Part shown: piece by piece, positions 22,432 through 34,343 of the stretch
Layout of the letters: the number at the start of each line of letters is the position of its first letter
Position numbering within the stretch: the first letter of the stretch is position 1
Source of the DNA: Oryzias latipes
Taxonomy: Eukaryota > Chordata > Actinopteri > Beloniformes > Adrianichthyidae
Reading direction: 5' to 3'
Length of the DNA stretch: 64,000 bases
Assembly (NCBI RefSeq): GCF_002234675.1
Contig: NC_019866.2
Span: 23,157,455-23,221,454, forward strand
Notes under the pieces: model-generated
Databases searched by the model: none
Told to the model about the DNA's origin: nothing
The model's input: the letters and a program-made list of their open reading frames with translations, nothing else
Made by a program: the position numbers and the translations under genes

Positions 22432-23329
22432 TTAAACCTCAAGACGTATCCAATAAAAGTTTAGAATGGAAATGTAAAAATAGAACATTTGCATAAAGAG
22501 GAGAGGCTGAAATCAATGCCTCCAGAGGGAATATCGTGCAGCTTGAGTTGCACTGTCGCAGCCTGGAGGCATCTAACCTTTGTGTTTTTGCTGCTCACAT
22601 CTGACAGTGTCTTTCATTGACGTGTTAAGATGTCAGGACTGCACTTCAGGTAAGCTTCGTTGACATAAAAATGTCACTGATTTGCATATTTTCAGAATAT
22701 CTGTTAGCTCTTGCATCACAGAACTGGTGTTTTGCACTAAAAAGCCATAAGATGATCGGAGTGGGACTTGATAGAAATGTTAAAAACGCAACTTCCAAAT
22801 GGCAAAGACTAGACTTGCCAAAAAAAACTGCAGCATTCGTGTGTGTGCAGGTGTGAGATTTACTGTCCGTTTAAAGGTGCAGCATGAGCGTGAAGCCAAC
22901 CTTTGTCACCATTTCCTGTCGTGAGCACATGAAGCAACTAATGAAGAGAGAAAGTTGCAGGTTAATCGATGTCTGGAATCAGACTTTGGGTGCAGCAGCA
23001 GCTCAGTAAAACGCAGCTTACAGGGCGGCGTGGGCGACAGTCATGTGACACTTTCTCACCAAATGAGATTCCCACAATGATCATGTGAGGAGAGCAAATA
23101 GAGGAAAAACAACAGCCTTTTCAGATGAAGCTGGGGGCTCCTGCTGAGACACGCTGCTGCTGCTGCACCTTTCCTGTGGGCGGTGCAGTCAGTCAGACAG
23201 TTAAAAACAAGATGAAGCAGCCTCCTCCGCCTGCTTCAGGGTTTTTTCTCACTTTTCTATGTCCTACAGACCGAATGGGAAGCCATAGCATTTACAAATA
23301 AAATAAAATAAAAACAATCCTGCTTCAGA

Positions 23330-24560
23330 GGTCCACGCGCTCCCCGGCCGGACAAGCCCCCGGTCCAGGCTGCTGTCTGCTCTGATCATCTTCTGCAGCC
23401 AAATGACTTTTGACATGCGGTTCTATTTCTGGGGAGGTCCCTGAACGCCTCATTTTGTCGCCCCGCAGCCTCCAAAACAAGGCGCGAGACAGACGCCGCT
23501 TGTGTGCGTCACGCGCGCTTTTCTCCACAGAGGGGACATTCTAGTAAACACAATGACAGCACGCATTCAGCTGTGCTTTGGGGACGGGGGGTCTGGACCA
23601 GTGCAGCGGCTCGGCCCCCCAGCAGCCCCGCTCCTGCAGGCGGAAGCTGCGGAGGAGTTCCGCTGTAGCGCCGAGCTCCGAACTTCCCGCCCGGAAAGCT
23701 CGCTTTTATCTCCCGCCGGGCTCGGCGCCGGTTCGCTCCTCCGGACGGACCGCTGCCATGAATTCCGCAGAACCAGAACACAGACCCGAGCTGCTTAAAT
23801 TCGGTAAAAGCGGCTGTGAAATGAGAGAGCCCCCCCCCCCCCCCTCCTCCTTTACCCTCCGCTTTTACTTTATAATTTAAATTCTTTTGAATTTGGCGCA
23901 GTTTTAGTGACGCAAAATGGGGCCGAATGCAGCGGAAGACGTAGACGAGTCCGGGTGAAGCTCTGCTGACATCAGGGGGAAACGGTAGCCTTTGTCCGGA
24001 CTGACGTGAACCCGAACCCGCAGCTTTCTGTGGAGACGTTCGGCCTGATGCTTCGGGCAGCAGCGAGCGGGTGTTCCGGGGGGGGAGGGGGGGTTCCTGT
24101 CGTGATTTATGGCCCCGATTCGTTCGGGGGGGACATTTAGCGGCGCCCGGTGGGAGTTGTGTCCGTTTGAAGCGGCGTCGCATCGCCGGCTTGTGAGGCA
24201 GAGGCGGCCGGTTAGCATACAGGCAGGCCCCGCGGGGGAAGCTGCCCGCCCGCGGCCGCTTCCCGCCGCCTGTGATGATCCGCTTCGTGGCGGGGGGGGG
24301 GGGGGGGGGGGGGGGGACTGGCCCCCCGCCGCGCGCCACAGAGCCGCGCGCCCTACCTTCTGATCCAGTCTCCTGAAGCCCGTTAGGATCCGCGGCGGAG
24401 ACGCTCCATTGTCCTGCAGCCGAGTCCTCCGTAGCGCCTGCCTCCTCTCTGCTCCTCCTCCTCCCTTCTCATCATCCGCTCTCCTCCATCCCTTTCTCTC
24501 TCTCCTCACCTCCAGTCTCGCCCGCCCTCTTCCTCAGTTCTCCAGTTTCTATCCTCCTGG
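23330..24560. promoter_or_regulatory. ppp1r9b: CpG-island promoter region of ppp1r9b
   Basis: This 1.2-kb stretch is far richer in CpG than its surroundings, with many GCGCG, CCGCC and CGGCG words, a polyC tract (23830-23843) and a polyG tract (24290-24316). It covers the candidate first exon. Long open frames here (minus 23509-24339 and 23904-24509) are Pro/Arg/Gly-rich by-products of base composition. To the left, pyrimidine-rich DNA at 24430-24560 (TCCTCCTC words) would lie just upstream of the gene. Confidence 0.55.
24357..24450 (-). other. ppp1r9b: Candidate non-coding first exon of ppp1r9b (5' boundary uncertain)
   Basis: The minus strand reads GGATCAGAAG|GTAGGG, a good donor at 24356-24355, inside very GC- and CpG-rich sequence. 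It lies 2.8 kb upstream of the acceptor that precedes the coding start. The transcription start cannot be placed from sequence alone; the upper limit given is nominal. Confidence 0.5.
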
Positions 24561-24847
24561 TTCGTTCATCAGTTTTATGAAACACATAAATATAAACTTT
24601 TTATTTAGTAATTGTGACCACCGACGCGTTTATCCAGATCTCCTCCGTTTTCTGCCTACTTTTGATGTTTTGGTGCCGCTTTTGGTGATGTTACAGCGAC
24701 CTCTGGCGGCGGCGGCTGGAACTGCAGAGCAGATGTGGCTTCAGGTGCAAACATCTGCTCACACTTGTCTGCGGAAAGCAGCACTCTCCTTCAATCGGAG
24801 AAGGTTTCTCAGCAATCAAATCACGTTTCTGCTGGATTTGGTTTACG

Positions 24848-24963
24848 TTGATTTCAATGATGTATTGTGATTTTAATGCATTTTTCTGTTTTGTGAAGCA
24901 CCTTGAATTACTTTGTGTACGAATTGTGCTATACAAATAAACTTGCCTTGCCTTGCCTTGCCT
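24848..24963 (+). repeat. LINE/SINE 3' tail with (CCTTG)n
   Basis: GTTTTGTGAAGCACCTTGAA, then GTGCTATACAAATAAACTTG and four CCTTG units. This is the typical 3' end of fish L2-related elements, whose short tandem tail is made at insertion. Confidence 0.6.
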
Positions 24964-25195
24964 TCGGTAGACTCAGCAGCGAGCAGTAAAACTCGCAAAT
25001 TGAAGAATATTTCAAACAGCAGCAAGTCATTTTTACCATTTGGAATGAGGGAAAATAAATGTATAGAAACGAAAATAATAACTCACCCATGAAAAACAGG
25101 AAATCACAGGTCAAAGATCAGCAGGTTCCACAAACATAGCGACTGTTAGCTAATATTCTGTCATGTAAAACACATTAGAATAAAAATGTAATTTA

Positions 25196-25410
25196 TCTTG
25201 ATATAAACACTACATTGAGAAAATTGCTTTTATTTTGAAAAAAGGTCTGAGGAAAGTTCTGACCTCAACATGAAAATAAAAGCTTTTCCTTCAGTGAAGC
25301 ATGGCGGTGGGAGTTTAATACTGTGGGAATAATCAGGTAATTTTGGACCTAATGTTTGATATGGGTTGAATAAAAAAGGGGAAATTGTTTAAATACTGTT
25401 AAATGCCCCC
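25196..25410 (+). mobile_element. Tc1/mariner-like relic A
   Basis: GTGAAGCATGGCGGTGGGAG encodes VKHGGGS, a Tc1/mariner hallmark. Flanking sequence is shared with the copy at 27112-27390. Heavily decayed, beyond the 3' end of carhsp1. Confidence 0.5.
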
Positions 25411-26384
25411 CCCCCCCCCTTTTTTTTAATTACCAAATTATTCAAGTGAATGCATCTCCACAATATGGATCTCCATAACGTATTCTACGGTTAGAGACCT
25501 GACAATGACAGGTGAATGTTCTTCCAGGTAAATCTTTTTAGTATTTCTTTGGTGTTTGATTAATTTTTAATCTCAACCATTTTGAAAACCTTTTAGGCAT
25601 CAAGTTTGGTCTGAGGCTAATTTTCCTAATGAAAGAAGAACTTTTAACACGTTTTTCTTTTCTATTTTGTTCTATTGTGAATAAAATGCTGAATTGAGTG
25701 ATTTCAAAGTCTTTGTTTTTTTGTTGTTGTTTACCTTTCTAACTAAATCAGAACTCATGAATAAATCCTGGATTGGAATACTTTAGAAGAAGTATGTTTT
25801 ACAGGAAAAACAAGCAAACATGCAGAATTTTACTAATTTACTCTGCATTACAATGATCTGTAATGAATCAACGTGACCAGAAGAGGGCAGCATACCCACA
25901 TTTTGATCTTTTCCTTTGGTTCTAAGTGACAATTTCAAAGCAAAATAAATAAAGGGAAATAAAAAAAAAAAGGAATCTGTTCAGAGGGAAGAAGATTTCT
26001 ACCAGAGGAGGTCACTGCAGAGGAAATAGGACCTCCCGATGTTCCTGCAGATGCTTCATTTTTCTTTGTGGGGAACAGAAGGAAGTTCATACTTAGAAGG
26101 AAAATAAACTGAAGATTGAAAATAAAATGGAAATTAGTCAGTCCAAAAAAAACCTTCAGCTCTGATAATCATCTGTTCTGGTCTGGCTGGAGTCCAGAAC
26201 TCAGGAACCATCAGCTGAGGAGACGCCAGAATCTCCATAAAGTGTTTTAAAGTTAATCATCTGAAGTTTGTGGAGATTGGTTTTTTTTTTTTTGGTACTT
26301 TGATTTTATGGATGCTAAATGAGTGAATCCTGTTGACCCGCAGAAGCTCCTTCAAAAGCGTCTAAAGTGAACGAGCGGAGCCAC

Positions 26385-26759
26385 AGATTCAGCAGATGAA
26401 GTCTTTATTCCACTTTTAACAGCAAACATCGTTACAGCTTCTACAGAAAAACATGTCAGCAGTCTGTCAGGAAACAAAGATCCTCGCTGCAGGAAGAGCA
26501 TCACTTCACAAAAAAAATTATTCCTGAAGCCAGGAAATCAGAAACGGTTAAATCTAGTTTAGTCTTTCAAACATGATCTTCAAACACCCCCCTCCCCACC
26601 CCCATCCCCATTTCAACACCAGCAGATATGAATGAGATGGAAAGGATTTGTGTTTTGTACTCCACATACGTCACTAGTTAGCTTTGTCCTCCACCCCCCC
26701 ATGCCCCACTCTTCTCTCTCCTGCTCCCCACCCCCGTCCCATCTGGTTGAGCTCTCCGT
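26385..26759 (-). terminator. carhsp1: carhsp1 3' UTR with polyadenylation signal
   Basis: After the TGA ending at 26760, the minus strand runs through C/T-poor, G/A-rich sequence and reaches a canonical AATAAA at 26409-26404 (plus-strand TTTATT). The mRNA should end some 10-30 bases beyond, giving a 3' UTR of about 370 bases. The cleavage site itself cannot be seen. Confidence 0.6.
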
Positions 26760-29700
26760 TCAGCTGCTGATGATGTGCCCTCCCCAGGTCTCGTGCTTGG
26801 TTCCCGGTTTGAGGTGGGTGATGGCGACCTCCACCGCCTGCACCTTCTCGTGTTTGGGGGGGATGGCGCAGACCTTGTAGCTCACTTCGTCTCCTTCCAC
26901 CGGCACATACTCTCCTTCAATGCTGGGGGGGTGCAGGAAAAATGGGAGGTAAGAAACGGGTCAAAGCCCACGGCGGGTGTCAAGAGGAGATCCGACAGTT
27001 TCCACCAATGAAGCTAACGTTAGCCAACATACAAATGTTAGCTAACGTTGTTTTTAAACGTGTTTGATTAAAAGTACGATTTTAATTAGAGAAAACCAAC
27101 AAAATAAAAAAACTACACTGAGAAAAGTGCATTTATTTATTTTAAATTAAAAAAAAAAGCTCTAAAGAAAGGTAAGACAAAATGAAAAGCTCTTCCTGTA
27201 GTAAAGCACGGCAGTGGGAGTGTAATGCTATGGGAATAATAAGTAACTTTAGAGTACGAGAATTATGCACATAAAATCAAAAAGAAAGATTGTTTAAATG
27301 CTGTAAAAAAATGTGACTGACCCAGGGACTTACAGTTTGGAAAATGTCTGATAAAGATCACATTCATCTGAAAATGACCCAAAAACTCAAAAAAAAAAAG
27401 CATTCCTGAGGGTCCAGAGAGTCTACAAACAATGATAAATAAAATGCGTGTGGGTCTGAGACCTTTACAAAAACATAAATATTTATCATTCTAACTTTTA
27501 AGGTCAGCTCTTGTGAGCGTAGGCATGAACAGTAGAAATGATGACATTTGTCGTCTTGTTTAGATTCAGGAAAATGTTCTGACGCCTCGGGAAGAGCCTG
27601 ACTGATAACCTGAACTCTTCCTGGAGCAGCACCTCCTCTGACCGATGGCATAAGACTCATGAACACGCAGAACACACGGAAAGAAGCCCGTCTGAGTTCT
27701 AGTGACGTCTTCTCTCAGAGTGGGCGAAGTCTGCAGCTCTAAGCCTGTGGGGGCAAACAAAGCCACAGAGCTGAAGGTCATCAGACCTCCTCCTCCTCCT
27801 CCTCTGTACTCCCACGCTGCCCTGGTGTCAAGGATGAAAGCCCGAGCAGCTCCACCGAGCAGCTCCACCGAGCAGCTCCACCGCCGACGCGCACACACTT
27901 ACTCAGAGATGTGGACGAAGATGTCGCTGCCGCCATCCGACGGCGTGATGAAGCCGTGGCCTTTGGAGCGCGAGAAGCATTTACAGACCCCGGTGAAGAC
28001 GGGACCCTCTGAAGCTCGGGCCGTCCTGTGGATGGATGGAAAACACAGGTGAGGACCTCATTGTCCTGCAGGTGGGGCCGATAGGGCTCAGGTGGGGCCG
28101 GTAGGGCTCAGGTGGGGCCGGTAGGGCTCAGGTGGGGCCGGTAGGGCTCAGGTGGGGCCGGTAGGGCTCAGGTGGGGCCGGTAGGGCTCAGGTGGGGCCG
28201 GTAGGGCTCAGGTGGGGCCGATAGGGCTCAAGGGGAGGAGAGTTTTTGAGCTTCAACAGGTCGTCTGAAATTGAGGTTTAATGAAGAGGATGGAGGAACA
28301 TTCCCCTCTAGATGTTCAGACACTAACACATAATAACCGCTGCAGTCTTTCCCGGCTGTATAAGAGAACTGGACTGAGTGGCCCCCCCGCCCCCCCAGTG
28401 TTCCCCACAGGAAGTAGCCGCTGGCTCCAAAAAGCGTTGAGCCGTGTCCAAACTCCCACCCTAACCCATAACTACTAAAAAAACGATATAATGCGGGTCT
28501 CTGCAGAGCCCTGAATTTTAAAAGCAATGTGGACACCGTGTTCAATGCTGATTTTTTTTTTTACGGCGTATATGACATCATCGATTTTACAAAGTTAAAA
28601 TCCAAATAATATGAGTGTTTTGCGATGATTATTTATGAGTCCACTGTCTTCTGAAGATAAAAACGTTGATGGTTTAATTAAAAAATACTTTTTTTTTGGT
28701 TAAAAAATAAAAGTTTGACGCAATGCATTGTGGTCCATATCCGCCGATCTAGTGAGCATCGATGCACACTGGTTTTTCACAGAGACTTCTGGGAGATTTC
28801 TGGAGCACTGGATTTTGGAGTTGTAGATTCGGACAGCAGTACAAAATGACGTGAGTGGTGAAGGAATTCGGATATAGCCAGTATCATCTATCGAGAAAGA
28901 AACAGCTGTTGCTGTCATTCTATTGGTCAGAGGAACCATCCTTCCTCTGATAACCTTTGTTAACACGCTCTGGATAATGATTTTCTTTAGTTCAAGTTAT
29001 AAACTGAACAAACAGATGCCTCAAATAAAGCCCCATATTTCCCAGACTCTAAGGCTCACTTAAAAGCCTTAAGAAGTTTCAAAAAGATTTTGAGAGACAG
29101 GCGTTTAGTCGGGTGTTAATGAGAGTCCGATAACTTGGCTAACGTGTAGCGGTGTCAGACTATGTCACCAAGAACGTTGTGAGTTAGCGTGGTCCCAGTT
29201 TCAGTGGCATCAGTCGGGTTTTTTTTTAGAGAGAAAACGCCAACGTACCGCACCGTACGGTATGTGGGCTCACATTGAACACTGGAAACCTTTGCCAGAT
29301 TTCGTGCAGCCCGCTTTCAGTGCTATAGGGGTGTGGACTTCCAACAAGCTCACTCCTGATTGGTGAGAGTGGTGGCCACAAAAATGCTGACGCAGACCAA
29401 TCACTGTCTGGTTCCAACATGTCCGTATCCTGAAACGAATGGTGACTGAATTGACTTCATTTGGTTGGAGCTGGAAGTAAACCCTTTTCTATGGGGGACA
29501 TCACACTCACTCAGTCCAGTTCTTTTATACAGTCAATGAATTGGAAAATATCTGCCGTTGCCTTGGAGATGAAATGGGATCTAAAGAAACCTCTGACTTT
29601 TCCTTTAACTAGCTTCTTTGCTTCTTCAGCACTTCTTAAATCTGAAATCAGCTGAGTGACAGCTTCAGGTCAGAGAGGAGCCAAAGTCTGCAAGAAGTCT

Positions 29701-32700
29701 GAGCCCTCGTGAACCGAATTCTGGTTCCAGCGTCAGAAACCGATGCAGGACAGAAGCTGAGTTCTGTAACTGAGAACCATTTCCATAGTTTTAGAGAAGT
29801 GGAGGTCATAAATGCATATTGAGGTTGATTTACAGCAGAGGGTCAAAGTCCAGGTGTTCAACATGTTTTCCAACCAAACTACCATTGAAGCTCCATGCTG
29901 GCTAAACACACCTGATGCAGGTAAATCAGCAGTGGATTAGGCAGGATTTGTAGAAAACCTGCAGGATGCCAGCCCTCATGCCTGAATTTTGACACCTCTG
30001 ACTAAAGAGGACAGAAAAATACCGGAGATTGAGTTTTTGGGGCTTTTTCTGCCCTTTTCTCCACAATATTCTCACCGTCAGAACTCCAGCAGGAACAATC
30101 TTCAAACAACGTCATCAAAGCCAATTCTGGGCTAAACTCTGATGAGGCGTTTTCAGTTTTTACCCTCATCAGACCATGAATGAGTCGTTTTTGTTCACGA
30201 TTAGGGCTCATGGTAAATGTTACACACCGTTCCCCTGGTTACCGTGGGACTTATGGCACGTTCTAAAAACAACCTGGATTACAGATGTCTTCAGGTGGTG
30301 AAACTCCTCACTACACACTTTTCTGTTGGCTCAAACTCTCAAGTTCAGACTCTCATAAGTCCAGTTTTAAAAACATGAAAACAAAGACTGACTGGAATGA
30401 AACTGTATGTGAATTTGTCAAAACAAACACATTCTGTACAGGAGACACGGCACACAGGAAACTGATCGACAAGCTCTACAGCCAATCAGGAGGCAGGACA
30501 CAGAGCACTGTAAAAAAAAAGACGAAACAAAAAAAGGCGCACAAACTGCACTATAAAAAATGAGCTGGCTGCGAAAGGTGAACCGCAATTTAGCAAGAGA
30601 ACACAATAAACTACCGCTTTTGTTTAGCCCAAAGTGTATGAAGTGATATTTATGCCACCGCAGTAAAAACAAAACTTTGAATATCAACTGAAAATATTAA
30701 ATATTTGCTTGTTTTTGTTTTCCAAAACTAATTTAGCTTTTTTCAACACAACTGTTTCTCCCCATCTGTGATTTTGCGTTTCAGTTTAGGGTGACACATC
30801 TTTCATCAAACAGCTGCTGATTGGTGTAGATTCTAACCAATCAAAGCGCCAAATTGATCTAACATGGTGTCTGTAACAGAGCCAAACCGGCTCTTTTTAT
30901 CCTCGATTTAGCCTCTTTGGCTGAGGAAAGATACGTTTTTAATTATTTTAAAAATAATTCATACTTTCTTTCTTTTTGGCTGAGGATCTCCCGAAACTGT
31001 AAAATAAACTGTTTAGTTTATCTGCTGACATTAAACCAACATGTGTGTGATCTGTGAATCCTCTGCAGCAAAATATCACTAAAAAAAAAGTTTGTTTTTC
31101 TTTAAGATCCGTTTGTTAAAAGTAGACTTCATGAATGTAGCAGAAGAAACATTTTTAACTTTTATGTTACTGTAATTTTTTTTTCCCCAGAGTAAATTTG
31201 CTTCAGCAGATGATCCTGTGTTAATAAAAAAACAAAAATATTTTAAAAAAACAATATTATTAATTTAAATAAAAAACAATGGCTCTGATCCAAATCTTTA
31301 TCCGAATAATATGTAATTCCAGTTTGACAGAGTCTGAGCAGAAATAATTTTTTCTGCTGCAGACATTTTAAACACAAAGATGAATAAATACAAAACCCTG
31401 TTTGATTTTATTTCTGAGGTTCTGCTGCTCCTTCTGGGTTTTACCCGGAGAAAAACGCGCCAGATCGGTTGAAGACGGCAGAATCCCGGTTGAACAGAAT
31501 AGAGACGAAGTCCAAAGTCCGTCTCTGCCTCCAAACACCGTCAATACGAGACAGAGACACCTGATTGGTTAGAATCTGGACCAATCAGCAGGCTGTTCGA
31601 TGGCAGCTATGTCACGCTAAACGGAAACTTATGAACGCAAAATCCAAGATAGGGAGAAAGTGAGAAACTTAGGAAGTTTTGAAGTTTTTTTAGGAAGTTT
31701 TGTTTGAAATGTGGTGGCATGAATGTCACCTCATAAAAGCATCCCAACCCGACCATCAGGAGTGATGTGGGCTTCCGTTCATACTTCAACACATCAGCAG
31801 GTGAAGCTGGAACCGAACCATTGACTTGGGGTCAGAGGTTGACCGCTCTACCACCACCGGCCCAGTTGAAAAGAACATTCCTGACCCGACCCATCCTCAC
31901 AGTTTCAATGAGTGTTATCAGATTTAACAGCTGGTTTAGCTTCGGAGTTGAAAGGTAAACATGGAAAGACCAGAACAAAAAGAACGCTGAACTCGTGTTT
32001 GTGTGTTACTTACGCAGAGTAGGTTCTGTTCCTGCGGGTGGGCAGGGGGCTGGGGATGAGGTAGCCTCTCATGGGGGAGGAGGAGCGTTCTCTCTGCCTG
32101 CCGGCCGGAGGCCTCAGGGACTCTGGAGCCAGAAAACACAGAGTTTCCTCCTGACAAACGTCACGCAGAAGAGAACGTGCTGTTCCAACAGTGACCATTT
32201 CCCATCATGCTCTGTGTGTCTTTGTTACTTTAACATCTAGCAGACCTTGAGGCCTCCAAGAGGGCTTCTGCTGAAGATCTCTTGTTTTCTAGGACAAGAG
32301 TTCTTTAGAAAAATCACTCCGAGTGGGCGGGGCTGTTGGCGCTGAGCAACCTCGCCCCTGCTTGTAATCATTCATCTGTTTACTCTCTCTCCTGCTAGCT
32401 TACAGCCCCTCAGCGGTGGGACAAAAACAGTGATCAATATCAGATCCGTCCAGCCGTACAGTTTAGATTCAGATTCCAGCTCAGACGATTAAAACAAAGA
32501 CGTTCATGGATCTGTTTGTCTGACAGTAGATGATCAGAATGGAGCATCACAAATAGGCTTTTTTCATCTGCTCTTGATTCACAGTGATATGATACGCAGA
32601 AATGCAATTTTAAGTTGTCTTCCTATCTGTCCCCCATCATCAGAAAAACACAATTTTCAGCAGAGTGGCTCTAACTTTTAAGTGGAAGTCATGCAGTAAC

Positions 32701-33217
32701 GTTATATTCTGCTGCTCACAGTGACATCAGCTCTCAGTGTCTGAACGTACGGGGGAATCAGGATTCTTTTTCTACTTTTTTTCATTCATAGTTTGACAAA
32801 CTTTGACCTTTTTGACACACGTGTTCAGAAAAAGTCAAACAGCAGCATGGAGAAGCATCAGCGGTGGCTTAGCTGCTCAGACAGAGAAGCTTCATTCGTC
32901 CGTGATTAACACACATGTAGAGGTTGTTTCCTCCCGGAGTTTGTGTCTGACAGCTTTCAGGAGGACAGGATGTTGCACCAAATGATTGAGGGACAGAGTG
33001 AACTTCACTACAGTCAATGTTCTGTGGATGATTAACCTGAACGTCGTTTCAGAACTTCCTGTAAAGTCATGTAATCTAGAAAAACGGACTCGGCATTCGC
33101 AGGGTCGAGGAGGTAAATCTTTTTATATTTATTACCAGGAGATGTTGGGGATCTGGGAGAGGGCATCGGCGGGGTGGTGGGTCGGGGCTCCTGGATGGGC
33201 GCGGCCTCAGACGACAT
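26760..33217 (-). CDS. carhsp1: Calcium-regulated heat-stable protein 1 (CRHSP-24), cold-shock-domain RNA-binding protein
   Basis: Small cytoplasmic phosphoprotein that binds mRNA (including TNF 3' UTRs in mammals) and cycles between P-bodies and stress granules. Coding exons: 33217-33136, 32122-32014, 28025-27903, 26922-26760; all junctions are GT-AG and in frame, giving 158 aa (human 147). It starts [13 protein letters not shown] with a Pro/Ser-rich head. Then come [10 protein letters not shown] (Ser cluster typical of the phosphosites), [14 protein letters not shown], and a cold-shock domain at about 70-140 with RNP1 KGHGFI (85-90) and RNP2 DIFVHIS (98-104). It ends [14 protein letters not shown]. 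The paralogue csdc2 ends differently and has a longer, unrelated head, so carhsp1 is preferred. An acceptor at 33248 shows that a 5' non-coding exon exists upstream. Confidence 0.94.
27112..27390 (+). mobile_element. Tc1/mariner-like relic B in carhsp1 intron 3
   Basis: GTAAAGCACGGCAGTGGGAG parallels relic A, and AAAATGACCCAAAAAC recalls the NDPKH block. The two relics align over about 200 bases with many indels. Confidence 0.5.
27842..27884. repeat. 13-bp tandem repeat, three units
   Basis: GAGCAGCTCCACC repeated three times, ending 19 bases before the donor of the carhsp1 exon at 27903. Confidence 0.8.
28068..28229. repeat. 20-bp GC-rich minisatellite, about 8 units, in carhsp1 intron 3
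   Basis: Unit CAGGTGGGGCCGGTAGGGCT repeats eight times almost without change; the first and last copies have GATAGG in place of GGTAGG. It lies just upstream (transcript sense) of the exon at 28025. The plus strand has GGGG/GGG runs at regular spacing. Confidence 0.92.
28230..32010. other. carhsp1 intron 2, no gene
   Basis: A/T-rich with the dispersed repeat at 29345-29540 and several A/T runs. No exon with splice sites and family similarity was found between the two coding exons. Confidence 0.55.
29345..29540. repeat. Same dispersed repeat, copy 2
   Basis: AGCTCACTCCTGATTGGTGA, GGTTCCAACATGTCCGTATC, CACTCAGTCCAGTTCTTTTA and TACAGTCAATGAATTGG, co-linear with copy 1. Confidence 0.6.
32313..32676 (+). 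mobile_element. AGWCCCACTC-family element in a carhsp1 intron
   Basis: Shares CTCCTGCTAGCTTACAGCCC and the ATCCGTCCAGCCGTACAGTT / GATTCCAGCTCAGACGA block with the 57.4-kb copy. The left end is damaged; the right end reads CAGCAGAGTGGCTCTAACTT. Confidence 0.5.
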
Positions 33218-33248
33218 GCTCACTCGAAAACCTCAAAGCAGCAAACAC
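33218..33248 (-). other. carhsp1: carhsp1 5' UTR segment in the first coding exon
   Basis: The minus strand reads CTCCTCTCCACAG|GTGTTTGCTG, followed 31 bases later by the ATG at 33217. The acceptor implies an upstream leader exon. Confidence 0.65.
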
Positions 33249-34254
33249 CTGTGGAGAGGAGCACAAAGGAGCTGCACTTAGAAAAGTGTCTCCGCTTCAC
33301 CACGTCTGTGTCACAACGGCCGTTACCGTGGCAACGGCGCTACGGGAACTGTCCGGTGTGACCTGATGACAAAAACGGGTGACAGAGGCTCGATTCAGAG
33401 CTGGGATCATTAGCGGCTTCTCCGTAGAGCAGCAGAGGGGAGGAGGAGAGGACTTTGTCCCGTCACTCCTGGATGAAGGAGGCGCTGGGATCAGTTTTGT
33501 GGTCTCATTCAGAGTCTTTCCAGCAGAACTGGAGCTTCTAGTTTCCCCACAACGGCAGATTTACCACATGTGCTTGTGATGACAAACATTCAAGACAGAG
33601 GAGCGTGAAAACAGTCGTCCAGTAGGTTTTGCTGACTGTTCTGCTATCAGTCGAGCAGAGAACGAACCAAATGTCTGAGCAGGAGGCAGAGACACGTTTC
33701 ACTCACTTTTCACTTTGCAGTCATAATTACTAGAGCTGGGAACAAAGAAAATCCATCTGCACTTCATAGGTACAATATGGATTCAATAAATCAATGAATT
33801 TATTTTATTGTTAAAACATTTACTGGACTTTTTGTTAGACAAAAAAAAGCTACTTTTCTATCAAATCTAAAACAGTAACGGATTGCTTTTTTTCATTTAT
33901 CTTAAATCCTTAGATTTGTGAAATCATTTGATCAACAGATGCTAATTTGAGCGTTAATCGCGTTTGGTGTGAACGGGGCATTTTTTTCTGAAGCGATGCA
34001 CTTTCTCCCAAAGCGCAACTTATACGGTGCATAAATTGGGCTGAAAATGACTGAATATGTTTTAATGTCCACAAATTTACTCTCGTGTTTTGTTTTTGAA
34101 TTGAGACTCTTACTTCTTGAAGACATCTTCTGTAAACCGTCTCAATGGTGCCAACCATGCATCGGGTCTCTGCTTTAGTTCTAGCATTTAGAATCAAATG
34201 TTAATACTCTTTATAGACATGGAGAGGAAACGTGACTGGAGCGGTGAAGGTTCT

Positions 34255-34343
34255 GCAGCAGAACCAGCCTTTGGGCGGCAGAACCAGCCTTTGTGCGGCA
34301 GAACCAGCCTTTGTGCGGCAGAACCAGCCTTTCTGCAGTTTCC
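34255..34343. repeat. 20-bp tandem repeat, four units
   Basis: Unit GGCAGAACCAGCCTTTGTGC, four copies with single-base changes. Upstream of the carhsp1 coding exons. Open frames through it are not genes. Confidence 0.85.

Noticed and set aside
23509..24509. Minus-strand open frames of 276 and 201 codons
   Set aside because: Pro/Arg/Gly-rich translation of a CpG island with homopolymers; overlaps the promoter and leader of ppp1r9b; no family motif.
28068..28229. CRISPR-like array
   Set aside because: Direct tandem repeat without spacers, in a vertebrate intron.
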